Shown one piece after another: positions 17,593-26,928 of a stretch of DNA of 64,000 nt (the first letter of the stretch is position 1; each line of letters starts with the position of its first letter). The stretch spans positions 62,001 to 126,000 of the forward strand of contig NZ_SMYL01000007.1 in assembly GCF_004358105.1 (NCBI RefSeq), written 5' to 3'. The notes below the pieces were generated by a model. That model did no database searches, had not been told where the DNA came from, and saw only the letters and a program-made list of their open reading frames with translations. The position numbers and the translations under genes are program-made. The DNA is from Sapientia aquatica (GTDB lineage Bacteria > Pseudomonadota > Gammaproteobacteria > Burkholderiales > Burkholderiaceae_D).

Positions 17593-18339
17593 TTAGATCG
17601 CTTTGATGCGTACTAACTTACCGTCAACGACATGCAAACCACATTCTTTGCTGTCTGGATTTTCCCACCACCAGCGCCCAGCGCGGATATCTTCGCCCGG
17701 TTGAATGGCGCGGGTGCAGGGTTCGCAGCCGATAGATGGATAACCTTGATCGTGCAGCGCATTGTAAGGCACTTGGTTGCTGCGAATATAGTGCCACACG
17801 TCTTCTTCAGACCAGTCGGCCAATGGATTGAATTTTTCCAAGCCATGTGCTGCATCGTGTTCCTGCACATCTAAGCTCGCGCGGGTGCTTGATTGACTGC
17901 GGCGTTGGCCGGTAATCCATGCTTTGTTGTCGGCTAAGGCGCGGCCTAGTGGCTCGACTTTACGGATGTGGCAGCATTCTTTGCGTAATTCCACGCTATC
18001 GTAAAAAGCGTTCAAGCCTTTGTTTTCGACATAGTTTGCGACCGCGTCTGGATTAGGATAAAACAGCTTGATTTGGTAATCGTAGGTTTGCTTTACCTTA
18101 GCTAACACATCCAACGTGGCGGCTGGAAGGCGGCCGGTCTCAAGAGAAAAAATCCCAATAGCGGTTTTGTCGCGCAAGATTAAATCCGTCAGCACCATAT
18201 CTTCGGCCGCTAAGCTAGACGCAAAAACCGCGGGCGAAAAGTTAGCCGCAATGCGCTCTAAAATGGCTTTTGTGGCGTTCAATCGATCCGCAAAACCGAC
18301 CGGTTCGGTTGTCGTCGATGACGTGTTTTGGATGCTCAA
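17593..18339 (-). CDS. cysH: Assimilatory APS reductase (CysH family, iron-sulfur type)
   Basis: The enzyme reduces activated sulfate to sulfite with thioredoxin. Two cysteine pairs, C122-C123 in KECCHIR and C205/C208 in GCEPCTR, are the [4Fe-4S] ligands that mark the APS-using type; PAPS-specific enzymes such as E. coli CysH lack them. The catalytic cysteine is C233 in KECGLH. The operon has cysD and cysN but no APS kinase, which supports direct use of APS. The gene overlaps the DUF934 gene by four bases. The 248-residue length fits the family. Confidence 0.93.
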   Translation of the reverse strand: MSIQNTSSTTTEPVGFADRLNATKAILERIAANFSPAVFASSLAAEDMVLTDLILRDKTAIGIFSLETGRLPAATLDVLAKVKQTYDYQIKLFYPNPDAVANYVENKGLNAFYDSVELRKECCHIRKVEPLGRALADNKAWITGQRRSQSSTRASLDVQEHDAAHGLEKFNPLADWSEEDVWHYIRSNQVPYNALHDQGYPSIGCEPCTRAIQPGEDIRAGRWWWENPDSKECGLHVVDGKLVRIKAI

Positions 18340-18860
18340 GTGACTGCTCCTGCTGAGCGCTCAACGCGACGGAATAAAGGCGCTTTTTGATCTATTGAGG
18401 TTTGGTAGCTTTCGCTGAAATCGGTCAAGCCTTTTAACGCTTCATGGATATCGCGGTCAGGGCGCGTGGCAAAGGAATTAAATCCCACGCGCTGCATATA
18501 AAACAATTGATCGCGCAGTACATCACCAATAGCGCGTAACTCGCCCGTGAATTTAAGCTTGCCGCGTAAATTATAGGCAATCGAGTACCCGCGTCCATCG
18601 GAAAATTTAGGGAAATCAACGGCGATTAACGGCAAGGAATTAAGATCATTTTTTAATTCTTCAGCACGTTCTGAACTGGCAATCCACACGCCAACATCGG
18701 AGCGGGTCGATAGTGTTGCGTGCTGCGCTTTCCACACTGCTAAGGGCACGATCACAGCGCCGTCTGGCACCTGAGCGCTTTCCGCAGTTTGCTCTTCTGT
18801 TAAGCGCAATACTGTCCAATGGTCGGTGACCACTTGGCGGTCTTTAATAATTTCACGCAT
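18336..18860 (-). CDS. DUF934 protein of the sulfate operon
   Basis: DUF934 proteins nearly always lie between sulfite reductase and CysH in proteobacteria, and are assumed to help sulfite reduction, although their biochemical role is unknown. I chose the ATG at 18860, which has a GGAG site nine bases upstream and overlaps the cysI stop by eight bases; an ATG at 18875 is possible. Of the 174 residues, the best-conserved part is DFPKFSDGRGYSIAYNLR near residues 92-109. The protein is soluble and lacks cysteine clusters. It overlaps cysH by four bases, so the three genes are translationally linked. Confidence 0.88.
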   Translation of the reverse strand: MREIIKDRQVVTDHWTVLRLTEEQTAESAQVPDGAVIVPLAVWKAQHATLSTRSDVGVWIASSERAEELKNDLNSLPLIAVDFPKFSDGRGYSIAYNLRGKLKFTGELRAIGDVLRDQLFYMQRVGFNSFATRPDRDIHEALKGLTDFSESYQTSIDQKAPLFRRVERSAGAVT

Positions 18861-20547
18861 ATTCGTCTTCTCCATGCAAAACCGAGGTTTTTATTGGTGT
18901 TGCGTACACAAATTCTTTAAACGGTGTCACGCCAATACGCTGCACTGTTTCGATAAATTTTTCATCTTCAAAGCGATCACGTAAATACACTTTTACTAGA
19001 CGTTCAATGACTTCCGGCATTTGCGCCGCGGCAAACGATGGCCCGATGATTTTGCCGATGGCAGCATTAATGCCTTGCGAGCCACCAATCGAAACTTGAT
19101 ACCATTCGCTGCCGTCTTTATCCACGCCCAACACGCCGATATGGCCGATATGATGATGACCGCAAGCGTTGATGCAACCAGAAATATTGAGTTCTAATTC
19201 GCCAATGTCGTGCAAGTAATCGAGTTGGTTAAACCGATCAGTAATATCCAAGGCAATTGGAATCGACTTAGCATTTGCCAATGAGCAGAAATCGCCGCCC
19301 GGGCAGCAAATTAAATCGGTTAATAAACCAATGTTCGGTGTGGCTAAACCGTGCGCTTTGGCTGCTTCCCACAATTCAAACAATTGATTGACTTGGACGT
19401 CGGCTAAAACCAAGTTTTGCTCATGTGTGACACGTAATTCACCAAAGCTATATTTGTCGGACAAATCAGCAATGAAATCCATTTGATCAGCCGTTGCGTC
19501 CCCCGGTGGCACACCCGGTTTTTTGAGCGACAACACGACGCTGCGGTAACCAGCAACTTTGTGCGGCTTGACATTACGTTTAACCCAATTGGCGAAAGCT
19601 TTGTTGTTGGCTAAATGGTCGGCGTACTGACTATCTTCATCTGGCAACGTTAAATAGCTTGGGCTGGTGAAATAGCTCGCAATACGTTTGAATTCGGCTT
19701 CCGTGACCGTTGCTGGGCTGTCTTTTAAGCCGGCCCATTCTTCTTCCACTTGGCGGGCAAATTCTTCTGCACCTAAGGCTTTCACTAAAATTTTAATCCG
19801 TGCTTTGTACTTGTTATCACGCCGACCGTATTCGTTATAAATACGCAAAATCGCTTCTAGGTAAGTAATCACATGCTGCCAAGGCAAGAACTCGCGGATA
19901 ACGCTACCTAAAATCGGTGTGCGTCCCATACCGCCGCCAACCATAACTTGGAAGCCAACTTCACCCAACTCGTTATGCACCACAGTTAAACCAATATCGT
20001 GCACGGCAATGGCTGCGCGATCTTCTTTGGAACCGTTAATGGCGATTTTGAACTTGCGCGGTAAGAACGCGAATTCTGGATGGAATGTAGTCCATTGACG
20101 CAGGATTTCTGCATACGGGCGCGTATCAATGACTTCATCGGCGGCGACACCAGCGAATTCGTCTGAAGTGATATTACGCATGCAATTGCCAGAAGTTTGG
20201 ATCGCGTGCATTTCAACACTGGCTAAATGTTCCAAAATATCGGGCGTTTGTTCGAGTTCAATCCAGTTGAATTGGATGTTTTGGCGCGTCGTGAAATGCC
20301 CGTAACCGCGATCGTAATGTTTGGCGATGTAGGCAAATTTACGCAATTGCGTGCTCGACAACATGCCGTATGGCACGGCGATACGCAGCATGTAAGCATG
20401 GCGTTGGTTGTACAGGCCATTTTGCAAACGCAACGGCAAAAATTCTTCTTCAGTCAATTCATCGGCTAAACGGCGGCGCACTTGATCGCGGTATTGCGCG
20501 ATACGCTCTTTAACGATTTGATGATCATATTGATCGTAACGATACAT
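18853..20547 (-). CDS. cysI: Siroheme-dependent nitrite/sulfite reductase (sulfite reductase hemoprotein)
   Basis: The enzyme reduces sulfite to sulfide in six electrons using siroheme coupled to a [4Fe-4S] cluster. The cluster ligands are C415 and C421 in CCPGGDFCSLANAKS and C458 and C462 in ISGCINACGHHH. TSGNCMRNIT at residues 118-127 belongs to the substrate and siroheme pocket. The 564-residue protein is of the type common in beta- and alphaproteobacteria that works without a linked CysJ flavoprotein, and none is seen here. It lies 83 bases after the TauE-like gene and overlaps the DUF934 gene. Confidence 0.94.
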   Translation of the reverse strand: MYRYDQYDHQIVKERIAQYRDQVRRRLADELTEEEFLPLRLQNGLYNQRHAYMLRIAVPYGMLSSTQLRKFAYIAKHYDRGYGHFTTRQNIQFNWIELEQTPDILEHLASVEMHAIQTSGNCMRNITSDEFAGVAADEVIDTRPYAEILRQWTTFHPEFAFLPRKFKIAINGSKEDRAAIAVHDIGLTVVHNELGEVGFQVMVGGGMGRTPILGSVIREFLPWQHVITYLEAILRIYNEYGRRDNKYKARIKILVKALGAEEFARQVEEEWAGLKDSPATVTEAEFKRIASYFTSPSYLTLPDEDSQYADHLANNKAFANWVKRNVKPHKVAGYRSVVLSLKKPGVPPGDATADQMDFIADLSDKYSFGELRVTHEQNLVLADVQVNQLFELWEAAKAHGLATPNIGLLTDLICCPGGDFCSLANAKSIPIALDITDRFNQLDYLHDIGELELNISGCINACGHHHIGHIGVLGVDKDGSEWYQVSIGGSQGINAAIGKIIGPSFAAAQMPEVIERLVKVYLRDRFEDEKFIETVQRIGVTPFKEFVYATPIKTSVLHGEDEYA

Positions 20548-20630
20548 AAAACTGTCCTTACAAAATTCGATGTGACGACTATTTTTAGAAATGGAATTGC
20601 GCCGCAGAGCAAGCCACTAGAATGATTGAT

Positions 20631-21404
20631 TTAGAAAATCAGTTTCGCTGCAACTAACGTTAAGGTTGAGGCCAAAATTACCCGCAAAATACGTTCGGGC
20701 ACAGCACGCGCCGCCATCGATCCCAAGGTGATGCCAGGGATAGAACCAAGTAATAACGTAAATAACAGGACCCAGTCGATTGAGCCTAGCCACCAGTGCC
20801 CGAGTGCGGCGATCGCGGTCAAAGGCACGGCATAAGCGATGTCGGTGCCAGCGATTTCTGCGGCACTCAAACGCGGATACAGCATGACCAATAATGTCGC
20901 GCCAATGGCACCAGCGCCGATGGATGAAACTGTCACCAACGCTCCTAAAACAGCGCCAGAAATCACCGTGGCGACAGCGAGTTGACGGCCTTGCAATTGT
21001 TTCTCGGGATGGCGATTCAACCAGCTTAGCATCCGACTTTTAAATAGCAACGCGATGACCGTCAACAGAACCGAAGCGGCAATGGTATAGCGTATAATCT
21101 GGCCTATTTCTTTATCCAGTGCGCCGTAGTGTTTAAGGCCGATGGCGGCGATGATAGCGGCAGGTAATGCGCCCAAACAGAGTAATCGTACGATGGACCA
21201 GTTGACTGTTCCGCGTATTTTGTGGGTGAGAGTGCCAGCGGATTTGGTGACGGAGGCAAACGCCAAGTCCGTTCCAACCGCCACCGTTGGGGAAACTCCA
21301 AAAAGTAAGGTGAGCAGAGGCGTCATGAGCGAGCCGCCACCTACTCCGGTCAAACCAACCAGAATACCGACAGCGAACCCAGAAATTACATAAGATAAAG
21401 TCAT
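20631..21404 (-). CDS. TauE/SafE family sulfite or sulfur-compound exporter
   Basis: The ATG at 21404 is chosen because GAGAGG lies five bases upstream; a frame to 21428 adds only eight residues. The 257-residue protein has about eight hydrophobic helices in two repeats, each starting with a glycine-rich segment such as GFAVGILVGLTGVGGG near residues 8-23 and GAVLGALVTVSSIGAGA in the second half. TauE/SafE proteins export sulfite, sulfoacetate or related anions. As the first gene of the sulfate assimilation operon, it may remove excess sulfite or import sulfate; the direction is inference. Its promoter region is shared with cysB. Confidence 0.88.
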   Translation of the reverse strand: MTLSYVISGFAVGILVGLTGVGGGSLMTPLLTLLFGVSPTVAVGTDLAFASVTKSAGTLTHKIRGTVNWSIVRLLCLGALPAAIIAAIGLKHYGALDKEIGQIIRYTIAASVLLTVIALLFKSRMLSWLNRHPEKQLQGRQLAVATVISGAVLGALVTVSSIGAGAIGATLLVMLYPRLSAAEIAGTDIAYAVPLTAIAALGHWWLGSIDWVLLFTLLLGSIPGITLGSMAARAVPERILRVILASTLTLVAAKLIF

Positions 21405-21476
21405 AAAGCCTCTCACAAAGAAGCGCAATCGTAATAAACTATCGCGTTATTCCAAACTACAGAGAATTTATATGCT

Positions 21477-21499
21477 TATATATGAATTTCCCATATATA
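21477..21499. promoter_or_regulatory. AT-rich inverted repeat in the tauE-cysB divergent promoter region
   Basis: TATATATG (21477-21484) and CATATATA (21492-21499) form an eight-base inverted repeat with a seven-base centre. It lies midway between the two divergent starts, where a CysB or other regulator site is expected. It does not clearly match a known CysB site, so its role is uncertain. Confidence 0.35.
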
Positions 21500-21577
21500 G
21501 GATTTTTTTGAAATTTGGCACGTAAGAATAACAATCCGACATCGAATTAGCTCAATTCCCGTCGAACAGCAGCCCGT

Positions 21578-21607
21578 TTGCACAGCACTACCAATTATTA
21601 ATATAGA
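21578..21607 (+). promoter_or_regulatory. Candidate sigma-70 promoter of the cysB-type gene
   Basis: TTGCAC at 21578-21583 and TATAGA at 21602-21607 are separated by 18 bases and lie 22 bases before the ATG. An AAGGAC ribosome binding site follows. The match is fair rather than strong. Confidence 0.4.
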
Positions 21608-21628
21608 CATACGGTCAACAAGGACAGC

Positions 21629-22570
21629 ATGAACCTACACCAACTGCGTTTTGTGCGCGAAGCTGTGCGACAGAACTTTAACCTGACGGAAGCAGCGAAA
21701 GCCTTGTTCACTTCGCAACCGGGCGTCTCGAAAGCCATTATTGAGCTGGAAGAAGAACTCGGCGTTGATATTTTTACACGTCACGGCAAACGGATACGCG
21801 GGCTAACTGAGCCGGGCAGGTCAGTGCTCAAGTCAGTTGAGTTGATCATGCAAGAGATCGAAGGCTTAAAACAATTAGGCCGCGAATTTGCCGCGCAAGA
21901 CAGCGGCAGCTTAACCATTGCAACGACGCACACCCAGGCGCGTTATTCGCTGCCGCCAGTGGTACAAGCATTTATGCAAAAGTATCCCAAAGTGCGCTTA
22001 TCTTTATTGCAAGGCAATCCCAAGCAGATCGCAGAAATGGTGCAACGTGATCAAGCCGATTTGGCGATTGCGACCGAATCGATTGCCGGCGTGGATGGCT
22101 TAATTACCATGCCGTGCTATCAGTGGGAGCACGTAGTTGTGGTGCCGGCGGAGCACCCATTACTTAAATCGAAAACAGTCAGCTTAGAAGAAATTGCGCA
22201 ATATTCCTTGATTACCTACGACAGTGCCTTTGCCGGACGGAATAAGATCGATCATGCGTTCAACTTGCGCCAAATTAAGCCCGATATTATTTTGGAAGCC
22301 ATCGACGCCGATGTAATCAAGACGTATGTAGAACTCGGAATGGGCGTGGGAATTATTGCCGGAATGGCATTTGACGCTGAGCGCGACAAGAATTTGCGCG
22401 CTATCCCGGTCGGTCATTTATTTGGCATGAACATCTCGCGCATCGCCTTAAAACAAGGCGCGTATTTGCGCAGCTATGTGTATACGTTTATCGAATTACT
22501 CGCCCCAACATTGAACAAAAAATTGATCGACCAAGTTTTGCAAGGCAGCAAAGACAATTACGAACTTTAA
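21629..22570 (+). CDS. cysB: CysB-type LysR family transcriptional regulator
   Basis: The 313-residue protein begins MNLHQLRFVREAVRQNFNLT with the CysB-style winged helix at residues 1-60, including TSQPGVSKAIIELEEELG. The effector domain retains the CysB/Cbl features TTHTQARYSLP near residues 98-108, where the inducer threonine motif lies, and LLQGNP. CysB activates sulfur assimilation when N-acetylserine or O-acetylserine signals shortage, and Cbl responds to APS. It is divergent from the sulfate operon, 224 bases away, which makes it the likely activator. The choice between CysB and Cbl rests mainly on this context. Confidence 0.9.
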   Translation: MNLHQLRFVREAVRQNFNLTEAAKALFTSQPGVSKAIIELEEELGVDIFTRHGKRIRGLTEPGRSVLKSVELIMQEIEGLKQLGREFAAQDSGSLTIATTHTQARYSLPPVVQAFMQKYPKVRLSLLQGNPKQIAEMVQRDQADLAIATESIAGVDGLITMPCYQWEHVVVVPAEHPLLKSKTVSLEEIAQYSLITYDSAFAGRNKIDHAFNLRQIKPDIILEAIDADVIKTYVELGMGVGIIAGMAFDAERDKNLRAIPVGHLFGMNISRIALKQGAYLRSYVYTFIELLAPTLNKKLIDQVLQGSKDNYEL

Positions 22571-22582
22571 GAAGCGCAGTAT

Positions 22583-23230
22583 ATGAACAGCAATTTAACC
22601 GACTACTACACCCAACGCGCGCCGCATTACGACGAGATTTACCAACGTCCAGAGCGCTTGGCCGAACTGGATGCAATCACTGACCAAGTGCAAGAACTGG
22701 TCGATGATAAAAACGTGCTCGAAGTCGCTTGCGGTACGGGTTTCTGGACCGAGCGTTATTTTGAATACGCCGCTTACGTCACGGCCACTGACAATAATCC
22801 AGCCATGTTGGCCATCGCCAAGGCGCGCCCGTGTTTCAAAGACCCCGATAATGTCGAATTTCAAGTCGCGGATGCCCACGATTTGCCAAGCGGTGATTTT
22901 AATGCCTGTGTCGCCGGATTTTGGTGGTCGCACGTTAAGCGTTCTGAGCAAAGTGCTTTTCTGAGCGGATTACAAAAGAAATGCGGCAGCGGGGCTACTT
23001 TTGTGATGTTTGATAACTGCTATGTCGAAGGCAGCAGCACGCCAATTGCACGCACCGATTCCGAAGGCAATACCTACCAAATTCGCCGTTTGCCCGATGG
23101 CAGTCGGCATGAAGTGATTAAAAATTTCCCGACCGATAGCACTATGCGTAAGAAATTAGCCCAACATGCCAGAGATATTCGTATCGTACGTGGGCAGTAT
23201 TTTTGGATATTGACTTGCGTGTTGCGCTAG
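22583..23230 (+). CDS. Class I SAM-dependent methyltransferase
   Basis: The 215-residue protein has the Rossmann motif I as VLEVACGTGFWTERY at about residues 44-58 and the second acidic loop as VTATDNNPAMLAIAK near residues 67-81. It starts with an aromatic YYTQRAPHYDEIYQRPER segment, common in small-molecule methyltransferases of the Methyltransf_11/25 type. It starts 12 bases after the cysB stop and is likely cotranscribed. Its substrate cannot be inferred; the link with cysB may be only positional. Confidence 0.8.
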   Translation: MNSNLTDYYTQRAPHYDEIYQRPERLAELDAITDQVQELVDDKNVLEVACGTGFWTERYFEYAAYVTATDNNPAMLAIAKARPCFKDPDNVEFQVADAHDLPSGDFNACVAGFWWSHVKRSEQSAFLSGLQKKCGSGATFVMFDNCYVEGSSTPIARTDSEGNTYQIRRLPDGSRHEVIKNFPTDSTMRKKLAQHARDIRIVRGQYFWILTCVLR

Positions 23231-23271
23231 TTGGAACTGGATAGAACTGAATTAAATTGCCGGGATTTGTT

Positions 23272-24408
23272 TTGAACAAGCGAATAGTTTTTTCTCTCTC
23301 GTTGATAGTGTTGATTACTTCCACCGATTGGACGTGGGCGGATCAACTCGATCTCGATTTTATTCGCCAATCCGCGGTGGATAGTGTGATGTTCCAAACT
23401 CGCACTCCATTGGTATTGATTAATAATCCCGACGTGGAACTGACTTTCCCGTTTCAGTTACCCAATCTGCCCGAACCTGCGCCCATCAATACTAGTTTGG
23501 TGCCGGTCAATAACAACAGCGTGCAATTCAAGAGCGCTTTTGACGGAACGTATTTTTCGGTATTACAGAATTTCTCGTCCGACAAAGGCTCGCCCGTTAA
23601 GCTCAATTTCGCCACCAAACCAATCGCAGAAACGACCGTGGCGTGGCTGGTGTCGAGCAATTCACAACAAACCGAATCGGTCATGAACATGGGCTGGCGC
23701 TTTGGTGCGAATCAGCAGTTGTTATTGAGCATGCAGCAAATGCGCGGCGCAATTGAAGTCGATAGCCGAACCAACGTCAATGTGAATCAATTCGCCAGTG
23801 GCATTAATTATCGTTATTTCCTCGATAAAAAATGGATTTCAGGCATTGAATTAAGTACCTACGCCAGCACCGCGCCGAGTCAAATCACGCCCACCATGGT
23901 TGGCAATGAAGAGGCCTTTCAGCGCGTGGCTGGGAGTAATTTGTTTGGGATGAAGTTAGGCGTAGAAACCACGCCGTTTGCGGACACAAAATTAAAAGTT
24001 GGTGTTGGTAGCGAACGTTTATCCTACGATTTATTCGGTGGACCGGAAGCCAGTCAAACCTTAAATACCAGCATTAAGTGGAGCCAAGTTTTAATGCCGA
24101 CCTTGAAGTACAGCGCCACCATGGAAGAAAACGCTAATGAACGTAAGCTCAGCACTGGCGTCGATTTTAATCTGCGCGACGGCCAGCAACTTGGTCTCAA
24201 ATTTGCGCGTAAGTTGAGCAACGACGGTCTCAGTTCAGATAATGCGGTGAACTTTGCTTATACCTACCAGTTCGGCAAAAAATTCACGCCCTATCAATCG
24301 CAAGCCGGCAAAGCGCCGTGGAATTCGAGCCTAATTCCCGAAGTCGTTGATCGCCCTAGTTATTTGCCTAGTTCGGTATTAGCCAAGCCCGACAGCAGCT
24401 TTTATTGA
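23272..24408 (+). CDS. Exported protein, probable outer-membrane beta barrel, unrecognised family
   Basis: No ATG fits, so I take the TTG at 23272, which has CGGGA seven bases upstream and yields a signal peptide MNKRIVFSLSLIVLITSTDW followed by a TWA cleavage site. An earlier TTG at 23257 would lengthen it by five residues. The mature protein of about 355 residues has no recognised domain. Its second half alternates polar and hydrophobic residues in strand-like stretches (for example TLKYSATMEENANERKLSTG), which suggests an outer-membrane barrel. It follows the methyltransferase by 41 bases and precedes the FAH gene by 36. Function is unknown. Confidence 0.6.
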   Translation: MNKRIVFSLSLIVLITSTDWTWADQLDLDFIRQSAVDSVMFQTRTPLVLINNPDVELTFPFQLPNLPEPAPINTSLVPVNNNSVQFKSAFDGTYFSVLQNFSSDKGSPVKLNFATKPIAETTVAWLVSSNSQQTESVMNMGWRFGANQQLLLSMQQMRGAIEVDSRTNVNVNQFASGINYRYFLDKKWISGIELSTYASTAPSQITPTMVGNEEAFQRVAGSNLFGMKLGVETTPFADTKLKVGVGSERLSYDLFGGPEASQTLNTSIKWSQVLMPTLKYSATMEENANERKLSTGVDFNLRDGQQLGLKFARKLSNDGLSSDNAVNFAYTYQFGKKFTPYQSQAGKAPWNSSLIPEVVDRPSYLPSSVLAKPDSSFY

Positions 24409-24444
24409 TTTCCCTATAAATACTCATTTTTAACCATTTAAGAC

Positions 24445-25428
24445 ATGAAATTAGCCACCCTAAAAGATGGAAGCCGCGATGGACAATTGCTGATCGTCTC
24501 GCGTGATTTAAAAACCGCTGTGATCGCCACCAATATTGCGCCTACGCTGCAAGATGTATTAGATAGTTGGGATTTTATGGCGCCGCAGTGCGAAGATTTA
24601 TACGTGCAGCTTAACCAAGGCCGCGCACCGAATAGTTTTGATTTCGATCCGACCCAATGCATGTCGCCATTGCCACGTGCTTATCAGTTCGCCGATGCGT
24701 CCGCTTATGTGGATTTTGTCGATTTAATTGCGCGTTCGCGCAAGGACGAAATTCCTGATTTTTTTTGGTCCGAGCCATTAATTCATCAAGCGGCATCCGA
24801 CGATTTTCTGGGGCCTTGCGACGATATTTTGGTTGCGAGCGAAGCGTTTGGTATTGATGTCGAAAGCGAAATCGCGGTCATTATTGACGACGTAAAAATG
24901 GGCGCAACCCCACAGCAAGCCGCGGAATCGATACGCTTGGTCATGTTGGCTAACGATGTGTCGTTGCGTGAGTTGATGCAGACTGAAATGATTAAAAAAT
25001 TTGGTTTCCTCAATTCCAAACCAAGCACCAGTTTTTCACCCGTCGCCGTCACACCAGACGAATTGGCCGACGCGTGGGAAAAAGGCAAGCTGCATTTACC
25101 TCTGCGTACCAGCATCAAAGGCAAATTGGTTGGAGCGCCTAACGCGGGCGTTGACATGACTTTTAGCTTCCCACAATTAATCGCGCACTTGGTCAAAACC
25201 CGCAACGCCAAAGCAGGCACGATAATTGGTTCCGGTACGGTATTTAACAAAGAAGGCAGCAAAGGCAACAGCAGTATTTTTGCAACACGCGCTGCAGAAA
25301 TTATTGCGCACGGTGATGCGACGACGCCTTATTTACAATTTGGTGATGTGGTGAAGATTGAGATGCTGGATAAAAACGGCAAATCGATTTTTGGCGCGAT
25401 TGAACAGAAGATTGAGCAGGCTGAATAA
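24445..25428 (+). CDS. Fumarylacetoacetate hydrolase family protein
   Basis: The 327-residue protein starts MKLATLKDGSRDGQL and has the family metal-binding region in its middle, where DVESEIAVIIDDVKMG (near residues 138-153) supplies the conserved acidic ligands. GSGTVFNKEGSKGNS near residues 271-285 corresponds to the FAH GTV active-site loop. Relatives split carbon-carbon bonds in aromatic-acid breakdown such as homogentisate degradation. No other pathway genes are next to it, so the substrate is open. A strong terminator follows. Confidence 0.85.
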   Translation: MKLATLKDGSRDGQLLIVSRDLKTAVIATNIAPTLQDVLDSWDFMAPQCEDLYVQLNQGRAPNSFDFDPTQCMSPLPRAYQFADASAYVDFVDLIARSRKDEIPDFFWSEPLIHQAASDDFLGPCDDILVASEAFGIDVESEIAVIIDDVKMGATPQQAAESIRLVMLANDVSLRELMQTEMIKKFGFLNSKPSTSFSPVAVTPDELADAWEKGKLHLPLRTSIKGKLVGAPNAGVDMTFSFPQLIAHLVKTRNAKAGTIIGSGTVFNKEGSKGNSSIFATRAAEIIAHGDATTPYLQFGDVVKIEMLDKNGKSIFGAIEQKIEQAE

Positions 25429-25450
25429 GCGGTACAAGTCGCTAAATAAA

Positions 25451-25483
25451 AACGGATTGATGTGTATATCAATCCGTTTTTTT
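25451..25483. terminator. Bidirectional rho-independent terminator
   Basis: An 11-base perfect stem (AACGGATTGAT with ATCAATCCGTT) with a six-base loop is followed by seven T on the plus strand and by a T-rich run on the minus strand. It separates the FAH gene from the convergent ABC exporter operon. Confidence 0.9.
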
Positions 25484-25498
25484 ATGGGCGCTTCTAAA

Positions 25499-26920
25499 TT
25501 AGGGGCAATCGGCAGGAAGCACAGGTGGGGCGTCCATGATTGAATTCCAGCGATTGAAAAATAAGATTAGGCTAACTAATACCAGTCCGAAATTCCAACC
25601 CCACACGGACAGGTTCCAATACATGATTGCTGCAAGGCTGATGATCATAATTAGGATATAGAGAACGATTGGGATAAGTAATTTGGAATTGTTAAATGCA
25701 TTGTGACGGTAGTCCCGAAAAACTAAGGGGTACAGCGGCATGCCACAGCAGATAATAAAAATAATCCACCTTTCAGAGCTCAAATATAAAAAAAACTTTC
25801 CAACGATAAGCAAGCTTAAAAATATCAAAAAAGTGATCGCGTTATTTTTTGCGATGTAATTGAGTAGAGGTCGATTCGACCCACGGACTTCATCTTGTTT
25901 AGGCAGTAAATACATTAAGCGTTGTTCTTTTTTGCTTCGTTCAATCGCGGTCAACGTATTAATTGCGATTGAAAACGGTACGCCCCAAGCAACAGTGAGG
26001 AACATGGCGTCGAGTTGTATGCCGATTGACTGGCTTGAAATAACACCGACAACTTCAAAGACTTTTAATCCACTCATATAAATCAATACGATGAGCACGA
26101 CGGGAGTGCAATACGACCAGTGTACCGATGAACCCAAGCCAAAATATAGAATGGGCTTATTGGCTTTGATTCGATGTCGCAGAATGAATAGGTAGATGTA
26201 TCGGTTTAATTTCTCAACGGCGAGCAATAGTGTCGATTTATATAAAGCTGGCTGTCCTCGACTCCACTGAGTCAGATTGATGAAGCGCTTTTGAAGTGCT
26301 AATGCTTGCTCAACATTAGGATGCGTGACACGAAAGAAATATGTCCCGCCGATAAATACAACTGCAATAAAAAATAGAGCCAAGTGTTCGCTGATGATGG
26401 TTGGCAAAATTAAACAAATTTTCTGCAAATTGAAGCAGGCAGAAATCCAAATAATTAATGCAATGAATTGTGCCCTGAGGAAAAACACGAAAAAAATCAT
26501 CGCGCCGCTGGCAATAATCCAAAATACCCAAATATCGCTCGGACTGATTTTTATTTCATCGATTTGAAGTCCCGCCAACCAGTAGCTGGATGTATAGAGC
26601 GCCGTGCCAATAAGTGAAACCAACAGCCATCCGAAGATGAGACCAGTGAACAGCCGTCGTTTGATCCCGGGCAGCAAATGACTATTAGTTGCCGGCAGTT
26701 GCAAATGGGTATAGTTAATCAAGGTTGCCCAATACACGATCAACAGCGGAATCAGCGGCATAAGTAGGCCAATCAATGTAATGATTGTTTTGTGTGAAAC
26801 AAACCATAAAAACGGCATCAATATAATGGGACTTAGCAACATCCCTTTGAGCAAAATCGGAGATCCCATATTTCCCCGAGCTTGCAATGGCACCACCAAA
26901 GGCTGAAAAAATGTATGCAT
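25499..26920 (-). CDS. Multi-spanning membrane protein, probable ABC exporter permease
   Basis: The 473-residue protein is very hydrophobic, with roughly ten or more membrane helices such as SPIILMPFLWFVSH near residue 30 and LIFGWLLVSLIGTALY near residue 93. I recognise no family motif. Its gene starts eight bases after an ABC ATPase gene and shares its operon with a YtrA-like regulator, the usual make-up of YtrA-controlled export systems in which the permease is poorly conserved. It is therefore probably the transmembrane partner of the ATPase. The cargo could be an antimicrobial compound or a lipid; this is not shown by the sequence. Confidence 0.65.
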   Translation of the reverse strand: MHTFFQPLVVPLQARGNMGSPILLKGMLLSPIILMPFLWFVSHKTIITLIGLLMPLIPLLIVYWATLINYTHLQLPATNSHLLPGIKRRLFTGLIFGWLLVSLIGTALYTSSYWLAGLQIDEIKISPSDIWVFWIIASGAMIFFVFFLRAQFIALIIWISACFNLQKICLILPTIISEHLALFFIAVVFIGGTYFFRVTHPNVEQALALQKRFINLTQWSRGQPALYKSTLLLAVEKLNRYIYLFILRHRIKANKPILYFGLGSSVHWSYCTPVVLIVLIYMSGLKVFEVVGVISSQSIGIQLDAMFLTVAWGVPFSIAINTLTAIERSKKEQRLMYLLPKQDEVRGSNRPLLNYIAKNNAITFLIFLSLLIVGKFFLYLSSERWIIFIICCGMPLYPLVFRDYRHNAFNNSKLLIPIVLYILIMIISLAAIMYWNLSVWGWNFGLVLVSLILFFNRWNSIMDAPPVLPADCP

Positions 26921-26928
26921 GATCTACC

